DNA from: Mesorhizobium sp.
GTDB lineage: Bacteria; Pseudomonadota; Alphaproteobacteria; Rhizobiales; Rhizobiaceae
Length of the DNA stretch: 12,931 bases
NCBI GenBank assembly: GCA_030698645.1
Contig: JAUYMV010000090.1
Location: 1 to 12,931, forward strand
Reading direction: 5' to 3'
The position numbers and the translations under genes are program-made. This document shows, one piece after another, positions 7,050 through 12,931 of the stretch. Position 1 is the stretch's first letter. Each line of letters opens with the position of its first letter. The notes under the pieces are model-generated. The model did no database searches and was not told the origin of the DNA. It saw only the letters and a list, made by a program, of their open reading frames with translations.

Positions 7050-8035
7050 AGCTCGCAACGCTCAGCAACGGCACCCGCGACGGCAGGCTGGTTGTCGTCT
7101 CGCGCGACCTGGCGCGCTGCCGTGACGCCTCCGCCATCGCCGCGACGATGCAGATTGCGCTCGAAAGCTGGGACGCGAGCCAGCCGCGACTTGCCGCGCT
7201 TGCGCGCGAGCTGGAAGCGGACACCTCCACCGGCGATCCGTTCAACCCGCACGACGCCATGGCGCCGCTGCCGCGCGCCTATCAGTGGCTCGACGGCTCC
7301 GCCTTCCTGAACCATGGCCGGCTGATGCAGAAGGCGTTCGGTCTCGCGCCGATCGGCGAAGATCTGCCTCTGGTCTACCAGGGCGCCGGCGACGATTTCC
7401 TCGGCCCGCGCGCGCCCATCGTCTGCGCCTCGGAGGATCATGGCATCGACTTCGAAGGCGAGGTCGGCGTGGTGTTCGGCGACGTGCCTATGGGGGCGAG
7501 CCCTGAAGGGGCGCTGTCACAGGTGCGCCTGATCGTGCAGATCAACGACGTCAGCCTGCGCGCGCACGCGCCGCGCGAGATGAAGACCGGCTTCGGATTC
7601 GTGCTGGCTAAGCCCTCGTCAGCCTTCGCCCCGGTCGCCGTGACGCCTGACGAACTGGGCGGGTCCTGGCGCGACGGCCGCGTCGCGCTGCCGTTGGAGA
7701 TCGCATGGAACGAGGCATGGTTCGGCGCGCCGAACGGCGCCGAGATGGACTTCTCGTTCGGCGAGATCGCCGCGCATGTTCTGCAGACCCGCCGCTTCAC
7801 GGCCGGCGCCATCCTCGGCTCCGGGACCATTTCCAACCGCGACCGCGCCGCCGGCTCCGCCTGCATCGCGGAGCGCCGCGCCATCGAGCTGGCCGATACC
7901 GGCGCGGCGAAGACCGGCTTCATGCGCTTCGGCGACCGGGTTCGCATGGAGATGCGCTGCGCCGACGGCTCGCCGCTGTTCGGCGCCATCGAGCAGGTCG
8001 TTCAGCGGTACGAGGCAAGGACCCCCGCGCCATGA
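7046..8035 (+). CDS. Fumarylacetoacetate hydrolase (FAH) family protein
   Basis: A 329-residue protein of the FAH superfamily. The metal site is recognisable: E137 and E139 in DFEGEVGVVFG and D168 in VQINDVSLR, with K190 in LAKPSSAF and the late GSGTISN motif (258-264). Members hydrolyse acylpyruvates, hydrate 2-oxopent-4-enoates or decarboxylate/isomerise meta-cleavage products, using Mg2+ or Mn2+. In this operon it most likely acts on the ring-opened product after the extradiol dioxygenase. The start ATG overlaps the hydrolase stop (7046-7049) and has GGAG eight bases upstream; its own stop overlaps the cyclase-family start in the same way. Hydrolase versus hydratase versus decarboxylase cannot be decided from the residues seen. 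Confidence 0.87.
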   Translation: MKLATLSNGTRDGRLVVVSRDLARCRDASAIAATMQIALESWDASQPRLAALARELEADTSTGDPFNPHDAMAPLPRAYQWLDGSAFLNHGRLMQKAFGLAPIGEDLPLVYQGAGDDFLGPRAPIVCASEDHGIDFEGEVGVVFGDVPMGASPEGALSQVRLIVQINDVSLRAHAPREMKTGFGFVLAKPSSAFAPVAVTPDELGGSWRDGRVALPLEIAWNEAWFGAPNGAEMDFSFGEIAAHVLQTRRFTAGAILGSGTISNRDRAAGSACIAERRAIELADTGAAKTGFMRFGDRVRMEMRCADGSPLFGAIEQVVQRYEARTPAP

Positions 8036-8826
8036 AGCTGCCGCGCTTTCGCACGCTCGATCTCTCGGTGACGCTGTCCAACAACCAGTGGTCCGATCCG
8101 CCGCCGCTGCTGCCGAGGATCGACTACAGGGACCACGCCTTCGGCGCGGCCGAGCTGATGGGTATGTTCCCCGGCCTGCGCCGGGAGGATCTCGCCAATG
8201 GCGAGGGCATCGGCTCCGAGCATCTCAGCGTGACCGCGCACAACGGCACGCATATGGATGCGCCCTGGCACTATGGCGCGACGATGAGCGACGGCTCGCG
8301 CGCCATGACCATCGACGAACTGCCGCTGGAGTGGTGCCTCCAGCCGGGCGTGAAGCTGGACTTCCGAGGCAAGCCCGACGGCCATGTGGTGACCGCCGCG
8401 GAGGTGGAAGCCGAACTCGCCCGGATCGACCACGCGCTCCAGCCACTGGAGATCGTCGTCATGAACACCTCGGCCGGCGCCCGCTACGGGCAGCAGGGCT
8501 ATCTCGACAGCGGCTGCGGCTTCGGCCGCGAAACGACGCTCTTCCTGCTCGAACAGGGTGTGCGCATCGTCGGCACGGACGCGTGGAGCTGGGACGCGCC
8601 GTTCTCCTTCACCCGCAAGCGCTTCGAGCGCGACGGCGATCCATCGATCATCTGGGAAGGCCACATCGCCGGCCGCGAGATCGGCTACGGGCAGATGGAG
8701 AAACTCGCCAATCTCGACCGGCTGCCGCCGCACGGATTCTGGATCTCCTGCTTTCCCTACAAGATTGCCGGAGGTTCGGCTGGCTTCACGCGCGCCGTCG
8801 CGCTGCTGCCACCTGACGATGACTGA
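8032..8826 (+). CDS. Cyclase-family metal-dependent hydrolase (kynurenine formamidase/isatin hydrolase-like)
   Basis: A 264-residue protein with the family's metal-binding motif HNGTHMDAPWH (H70, H74, D76, H80), and the later GTDAWSWDAPFSF segment corresponding to the conserved G-T/I-D region. Characterised relatives are N-formylkynurenine formamidase (KynB) and isatin hydrolase, which open amide or lactam bonds with Zn2+ or Mn2+; other members open lactones. KynB is usually about 210 residues, so this longer version is a different subgroup. The start ATG overlaps the FAH stop (8032-8035), with AAGGA ten bases upstream; further upstream codons in this frame lie inside the FAH gene and are rejected. 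The dioxygenase follows after 79 bases. A role in hydrolysing a cyclised ring-fission product is inferred. Confidence 0.84.
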   Translation: MKLPRFRTLDLSVTLSNNQWSDPPPLLPRIDYRDHAFGAAELMGMFPGLRREDLANGEGIGSEHLSVTAHNGTHMDAPWHYGATMSDGSRAMTIDELPLEWCLQPGVKLDFRGKPDGHVVTAAEVEAELARIDHALQPLEIVVMNTSAGARYGQQGYLDSGCGFGRETTLFLLEQGVRIVGTDAWSWDAPFSFTRKRFERDGDPSIIWEGHIAGREIGYGQMEKLANLDRLPPHGFWISCFPYKIAGGSAGFTRAVALLPPDDD

Positions 8827-8853
8827 CGGACCATAACCCAAGCACCATATGAC

Positions 8854-8871
8854 CGGCCGCACGGGCGGCCG
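8854..8871. repeat. GC-rich hairpin between two operon genes
   Basis: A perfect 7-bp inverted repeat, CGGCCGC/GCGGCCG, with a 4-base loop (ACGG). It sits in the 79-base gap between the cyclase-family and dioxygenase genes, the largest intergenic gap in the operon. There is no T run after it, so it is not a classic terminator. It may act as an mRNA-stability or processing element that changes the relative dioxygenase level. Confidence 0.45.
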
Positions 8872-8905
8872 AGCCCCGGCCTGTTGCCGCAAACGGAGAA
8901 CCGCC

Positions 8906-9904
8906 ATGTACGAACGCTACATCTCGCAGCTTGCCCATGTGCAGGTCGTGACGCCCTGCATCGAGGACTCGCTCGAATTCTACAGGAACGTGCTCGGGTT
9001 GGAGGAATCCGGCCGTGACGGCGACACGATCCTCCTGCGCGGCTGGGGCGAGCATTTTCTGCACAGCCTCGAACTCGTCGAGGGCGCCGCGCCCGGCCTC
9101 GGTCATGTCGGCTGGCGCGCGCAGGGGCCGGAGCAGCTCGAGGCGGCGGTAAAGCGCATCGAGGCGGCCGGCGCGGGCATCGGCTGGGCCGATGCCAATG
9201 CCGGGCGCGGAAAGGCTTACCGCTATCGGGGTCCGGGCGGACACGAGCACCAGATATTCTGGGACGTGACGCGTTTCAAGCCTTCGGTCGCCGAGGCGCC
9301 GCTGTTTCCCAACCGCGCGCAGCGCTTCAATCCACGCGGCTGCGCGGTGCGTTCGCTCGACCACGTCACGGTTGCGACGAAAAACCCGGCCGGTGACGCG
9401 AAATGGTACGCCGAGCTGCTGAACCATCGCTTCATGGAGGAGACAGTGGCCGATCCGGAAGCCGGCTTCGGCGACTTCGTGGTATTCGCCATGACCACGA
9501 CCTGCGAGCGCAGCCATGATCTGGGCCTGGTCGCCGACTTCTCCGGCGCGACCGGGCGGATCAACCATATCGCCTACTGGCTCGATTCGCCGGATGAGCT
9601 TCACCGCGCGTGCGACGTGCTGTTGGACGCCGACGTGAAGATCGAGTTCGGGCCCGGCCGCCACGGCATGGGCGAGCAGCACTACGTGTATTTTCGCGAG
9701 CCCGGCGGCGTGCGTATCGAGCTCAATTCGGGCGGCTACAAGAACTACGAGCCCGACTTTGAGACCGTGCGCTGGTCGCCGAAGCAGGGCTCGAATGTCT
9801 ACTACCGCAACTTGCGGCTGCCGCACTCCATGCACGAGAGCTTCCCGCCGGTCGATATGTCAAAGGCCAGGGAGCAAATGGCGCGATCGACGCTGTTCGA
9901 GTGA
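8906..9904 (+). CDS. Type I extradiol ring-cleavage dioxygenase (VOC superfamily)
   Basis: A 332-residue two-domain VOC protein. All residues expected of an active extradiol dioxygenase are seen in the C-terminal domain: metal ligands H153 (LDHVTVA), H221 (INHIAYW) and E272 (VRIELN), and second-sphere H204 (ERSHD), H253 (GRHG) and Y262 (YVYF). The spacing from H253 and Y262 to E272 equals that in homoprotocatechuate 2,3-dioxygenase (H248, Y257, E267). The enzyme should open a catechol-type ring next to the diol with Fe(II) or Mn(II) and O2. The ATG at 8906 has GGAG seven bases upstream, and an in-frame ATG at 8849 has no good site. It is the last gene of the operon. The C-terminal tail (after 285) is longer than the catalytic core needs. 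Confidence 0.88.
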   Translation: MYERYISQLAHVQVVTPCIEDSLEFYRNVLGLEESGRDGDTILLRGWGEHFLHSLELVEGAAPGLGHVGWRAQGPEQLEAAVKRIEAAGAGIGWADANAGRGKAYRYRGPGGHEHQIFWDVTRFKPSVAEAPLFPNRAQRFNPRGCAVRSLDHVTVATKNPAGDAKWYAELLNHRFMEETVADPEAGFGDFVVFAMTTTCERSHDLGLVADFSGATGRINHIAYWLDSPDELHRACDVLLDADVKIEFGPGRHGMGEQHYVYFREPGGVRIELNSGGYKNYEPDFETVRWSPKQGSNVYYRNLRLPHSMHESFPPVDMSKAREQMARSTLFE

Positions 9905-10636
9905 GATTTGGGCGAGAAATCTACAGGCCTTGACGCATCAGCACGTTCGCATCGGCGCGAGGCCGGCGATCAGGCTTGTTTGCAGGATTGCAGGGAATTC
10001 GGCATTCACACACGCTTTGTCCTACCCAAGGGCCTGATGATGGACTTTCGGGGCAGCGGCACCGATGGGATAGCTCTAACTCGCCCGGCTGGAGCAATGG
10101 TCGACGCTCGGCTCGGAGGCGCCGCGATAGGTTTGATTGCCGAACAGCAGCGATTGCATGGTCGCTGCCGCAAACCGGACGGTCAATTTGCGGCAGTGTG
10201 CTGAGAGTCCTGCAAATTCGCTGAGAGGGGCGGCTATGGCAGGCTGGTGATTGTTCACGTCACCGATTCCCGCCAAGCAACGCCACCATGACCAAGACTG
10301 AAGGCAAGACCGCCACCGGCATACGCGTTCGATGACGAATCGGCGACTCGCCCACGTTGTCCGGCAAAGGCGACCGCAATGATCAGCGCGGCACCCGCAG
10401 GGCAGAAGGCTCCAAGAGGCTTTTGCCCGGATTGTTTTCCGTCGTCTCGCAACGGGGCTATCTTGAGCGACGAGCAGATCCGAGAGGAGGGCGGCGCGCG
10501 CAAGGAGCAAATTCGGCAGGTTCGGCGTCACCGACGAATTTCGTGTGGTGCATCCTGTGCGCCACGGTGGCCCAAACCACCTGCTTTTCCCAGCGTGTCG
10601 ATGATCCTATGATCGCCGACAAACGAAGGGTGCACC
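9905..10636. other. Gene-poor region between the catabolic operon and gabT
   Basis: About 730 bases with no gene I can support. Just after the dioxygenase stop codon is an AT-rich dyad AGATTT/AAATCT (9904-9909 and 9917-9922) without a T run. A strong palindromic element lies at 10163-10228 and is listed separately. Open frames on both strands (for example minus 10076-10531, rich in Arg, Ser and Cys) show no domain and atypical composition, so I treat them as non-coding. The stretch could be decayed or inserted DNA; nothing identifies its origin. A possible -10 box TATGAT lies at 10608-10613 ahead of gabT, without a convincing -35. Confidence 0.45.
10163..10228. repeat. Palindromic element: long hairpin plus paired direct and inverted repeats
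   Basis: A perfect 10-bp inverted repeat, CTGCCGCAAA (10165-10174) and TTTGCGGCAG (10187-10196), encloses a 12-base loop. The stem extends by two pairs as RNA. ACCG/CGGT inside can form a second, smaller dyad. Immediately after it GCTGAGAG occurs twice (10200-10207 and 10220-10227), and AATTTGC (10185-10191) pairs with GCAAATT (10212-10218). This density of symmetry is unlike the surrounding DNA and suggests an interspersed palindromic repeat (REP-like) or a protein-binding/RNA-structure site. Its copy number elsewhere is unknown. Confidence 0.5.
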
Positions 10637-11923
10637 ATGACGAACAACGCGTCTCTCCATGCCCGCAGGATCGCTGCCATCCCGCGGGGCATAGCCAATG
10701 CTTTTCCGGTCTACGCCCACCGCGCGGAAGGGTCGGAGATATGGGATGTCGAGGGGCGCCGTTTCGTCGATTTCGCGGGCGGCATCGCAGTGCTCAACAC
10801 CGGCCACCGCCACCCCAAGGTGATGGCCGCGGTCGCCCGGCAACTCGAGGCCTACACGCACACCGCCTTTCAGGTGCTGCCATACGAACCCTATGTTGCG
10901 GTCTGCGAACGGCTCAATGCCCTCGCCCCGTTCAGCGGCCCGGCCAAGTCGGTGCTGTTTTCCACGGGCGCCGAAGCCGTCGAGAACGCCATCAAGATCG
11001 CCCGCGCCGCGACGGGGCGCGCCGGCATCGTCGCCTTTGCCGGCGGCTTCCACGGGCGCACCACGCTGACCATGGCTCTGACGGGCAAGGTCGCGCCCTA
11101 CAAGAAGAAGTTCGGCATCTCTCCGCCCGGCATCTACCACCTGCCATTCCCGGCCGAGGACCAGGGGGTTGCCGTCGCCGACACGATCAAGGCGATGGAG
11201 TTCCTGTTCCGCGCCGATATCGATCCGTCTGATGTCGCGGCCATCATCATCGAGCCCGTGCAGGGCGAAGGGGGGTTTCTGCCGGCGCCGGCCGAGCTTC
11301 TGGTGGCCCTGCGCGACACCTGTGCCAGGCACGGCATCCTGCTGATTGCCGACGAGATCCAGACCGGCTTCGCCCGCACCGGCAAGATGTTCGCAATCGA
11401 GCATTCCGGCGTCGAACCCGACCTGGTTACCGTGGCCAAGTCGTTGGCCGGCGGGTTTCCGCTGTCCGGCGTCATCGGCAAGGCCGCGATCATGGATGCG
11501 GCGGAGCCGGGTGGGCTTGGCGGAACCTATGCCGGCAATCCGGTCGCCTGCGCGGCGGCGCTGGCCGTGCTCGATGTCATTGCCGAGGAAAAGCTCCTGG
11601 AACGCGCGATGGTCGTCGGCGACAGGATCAAGGCCGCGCTCGAGGGTTTCGCGACCCGCAACGACATCGTGCCGATTGCCGCCATCCGCGGTCCGGGCGC
11701 GATGGTGGCGTTTGACATCGTCAAGAGGCGCGGGAGCCTGGAGCCTGATGCCGAGGCGACAAAGCGCGTGACCCAGGCGGCCCTGGCGGAGGGGTTGATC
11801 ATTCTTTCCTGTGGCGTAAGTGGCAACACCATCCGGATCCTCAACCCGCTGACAATCTCTGACGCCCTGCTCGAGGAAGGTCTCGTCAAGCTCGGCAAGT
11901 CACTTGCGGTCGCCAACGTCTGA
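10637..11923 (+). CDS. gabT: 4-aminobutyrate--2-oxoglutarate aminotransferase
   Basis: A 428-residue class III PLP aminotransferase, close in length to E. coli GabT (426). Key residues fall at the same numbers as in E. coli GabT: I50, R141 (FHGRT), E211 (VQGEGG), D239 (IADEIQTG) and the PLP lysine K268 (TVAKSLAGGF); STGAEAVENAIK (109-120) binds the cofactor phosphate. It transfers the amino group of GABA to 2-oxoglutarate, giving succinate semialdehyde and glutamate in the cytoplasm. 5-Aminovalerate or other omega-amino acids are possible substrates. The ATG at 10637 has GAAGGG six bases upstream. No gabD lies next to it. It is separated from the catabolic operon by about 730 bp, so it probably has its own promoter. 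Confidence 0.92.
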   Translation: MTNNASLHARRIAAIPRGIANAFPVYAHRAEGSEIWDVEGRRFVDFAGGIAVLNTGHRHPKVMAAVARQLEAYTHTAFQVLPYEPYVAVCERLNALAPFSGPAKSVLFSTGAEAVENAIKIARAATGRAGIVAFAGGFHGRTTLTMALTGKVAPYKKKFGISPPGIYHLPFPAEDQGVAVADTIKAMEFLFRADIDPSDVAAIIIEPVQGEGGFLPAPAELLVALRDTCARHGILLIADEIQTGFARTGKMFAIEHSGVEPDLVTVAKSLAGGFPLSGVIGKAAIMDAAEPGGLGGTYAGNPVACAAALAVLDVIAEEKLLERAMVVGDRIKAALEGFATRNDIVPIAAIRGPGAMVAFDIVKRRGSLEPDAEATKRVTQAALAEGLIILSCGVSGNTIRILNPLTISDALLEEGLVKLGKSLAVANV

Positions 11924-12230
11924 TCGGACTGGGTACTCGCCGATCCAGGTTGTCTCGATTTGCAGGCTTGCTCCAACGGTTGCTTCGACGGCACGCTGGG
12001 CCGTAGCAGCCAATCCTGCGAATGCCTCAAGGAAAGATCATCTTCGGCGAGGTTCGGTGAAGACAGCTGCCGGCGTCGTTTCGGGCGGGGCCCTGACCTT
12101 GAATTGTTGCCCGCCGGCAACACACCGTCGCCAATGCGCCGGTTATTCCCGATATATGCGCGGCTTTGCTTGACCTGACGTAAGCCAGATGGCGTGGTTC
12201 CCTGGTGAATGAACTTTCGTTGGTTCATAG
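11924..12230. other. Intergenic region between gabT and the porin gene
   Basis: About 307 bases without a gene. A 7-bp hairpin TGTTGCC/GGCAACA with loop CGCC (12105-12122) could serve as a weak gabT transcription end, although no T run follows. A CTTGAC sequence at 12169-12174 resembles the -35 box common in rhizobial promoters, but no good -10 box is found at the right distance. An A-GGGG-A ribosome binding site (12229-12234) lies at the very end, before the porin frame. Open frames here show no recognisable protein. Confidence 0.4.
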
Positions 12231-12931
12231 GGGAAAATCAAGAGAATACTTAGCTTGCTGATTGGCTCGGCTGCGGCGCTTGTCGCAGTCAGCGGGGCAC
12301 GCGCAGCCGACGCCGTCATGGCGCCCGAGCCGGAGCCCGTCGAATATGTTCGCATTTGTGACGCGTATGGCGCCGGCTTCTTCTACATCCCGGGTACCGA
12401 GACCTGCCTGAAGATCTCGGGCTATGTCTGGTACCAGATCGGCGCCGAAGGCTGGGACACGACGACTTCGCCCGGCATATCCGGTGATACGCGTCCCTTC
12501 TATAATGGTCCCGGGGCGACCGTGGCGCTGGGCACCCCGGATGTTGAGGGCTGGTACAAGAGCGTTCGCGCCCGCGTGAACTTCGACGCGCGCTCGGAGA
12601 CCGAATGGGGCACGCTGCGCTCCTACATCCGCTTCCAGGCCTCCTGGAACGGCGTCGGCGACGGCCCGGTCGCGGCCGACCAGGCCTATATCGAGCTCGC
12701 CGGCTTCAAGATGGGCTACTCGGAATCGTTCTGGGCGGACTCCGGCAATGGCGGTCCCTCGAACTACGGCTCGCACTCCTGGGGCGGCCTGTTCTACGGC
12801 TACCAGCAGCGTGCCCTCATCGGCTACCGCTTCGAGTCGAACGGCTTCTTCGGCGCGATCTCGCTCGAAGACGACAACCTGGCCGGCGAGGGTTACATGC
12901 CCGACGTCGTCGCCAAGATCGGCTATGCCGG
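12231..12931 (+). CDS. Porin of the rhizobial Omp2 family, 5' part, start codon unclear
   Basis: The frame is open from just after an in-frame TAG (12228-12230) to the window end. It encodes a signal peptide-like segment (LLIGSAAALVAVSGARA, then ADAVMAPEPEP) followed by the hallmark region of rhizobial/Brucella outer membrane porins, YVRICDAYGAGFFYIPGTE and CLKISGYVWYQIG, and then alternating beta strands. Porins of this family are about 330-400 residues, trimeric 16-strand channels; at least a third is outside the window. Related porins start with MNIKSLLLG or MKIKSLLLG. Here the codons read GGG-AAA-ATC-AAG-AGA, so the expected ATG is absent. The first usable in-frame codon is TTG at 12255, which would remove the positive n-region. 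It may be a start-less pseudogene, a rare non-ATG start, or a sequence error. Confidence 0.8.

Noticed and set aside
8786..9835. 349-aa minus-strand frame opposite the dioxygenase
   Set aside because: Shadow of a gene with a complete active site; Ala/Arg/His-rich with no recognisable domain.
9904..9922. Possible terminator after the dioxygenase gene (AGATTT/AAATCT)
   Set aside because: The stem is only six AT-rich pairs with no T run, so it does not qualify as an intrinsic terminator.
10076..10531. 151-aa minus-strand frame in the gap before gabT
   Set aside because: Arg/Ser/Cys-rich composition, no family, and it covers the palindromic element; more likely non-coding or decayed DNA.
11930..11945. 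GACTGGGTAC resembling the tRNA-Phe 3' end (GACTGGGCACCA), as an attachment-site copy
   Set aside because: Only a short imperfect match of under 10 bases; expected by chance and not flanked by further identity.
1..12931. CRISPR array, transposase or integrase genes
   Set aside because: No regularly spaced repeats and no transposase or integrase motif was seen on either strand.

Overview
The window looks like a chromosomal segment of an alphaproteobacterium of the order Rhizobiales (Hyphomicrobiales), most likely from the Mesorhizobium/Aminobacter/Phyllobacteriaceae side. The basis is high GC with matching codon use, the maf-yacG-tRNA-Phe order usual in that group, a porin of the rhizobial/Brucella Omp2 type, and a LysR regulator with a NodD-like N-terminus. 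The genus is inference.

Layout. 1-644: housekeeping block, the 3' end of maf, then yacG, then tRNA-Phe(GAA) with a recognisable promoter. 645-1112: no intact gene; it holds one short ORF with a good ribosome binding site and possibly decayed DNA. 1113-3394, minus strand: lysR (NodD-like), a fatty acid hydroxylase/sterol desaturase family membrane protein and a class I SAM methyltransferase, closely packed in that transcription order. 3395-3531: divergent control region with dyads of LysR-site type. 3532-9904, plus strand: a six-gene catabolic operon (MFS transporter, class A FAD monooxygenase, alpha/beta C-C hydrolase, FAH-family protein, cyclase-family metal hydrolase, type I extradiol dioxygenase). 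9905-10636: about 730 bp without an intact gene, holding a strong palindromic element. 10637-11923: gabT, 4-aminobutyrate aminotransferase. 11924-12230: intergenic. 12231-12931: 5' part of a porin gene whose expected ATG is missing.

How the genes may work together. The operon has the parts list of an aromatic ring meta-cleavage route: uptake, NAD(P)H/FAD-dependent ring hydroxylation, extradiol ring opening, then three hydrolases to break C-C, lactone, amide or acylpyruvate bonds. The divergent NodD-like LysR is its probable activator, which hints at a plant-derived aromatic inducer. The exact substrate cannot be read from the sequence. Two models deserve testing: a flavonoid/polyphenol route like the fde operon of Herbaspirillum, or an N-heterocycle route in which a 2,6-dihydroxypseudooxynicotine hydrolase-like enzyme releases an aminobutyrate handled by the downstream GabT. 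The operon is the strongest candidate here for an undescribed pathway.
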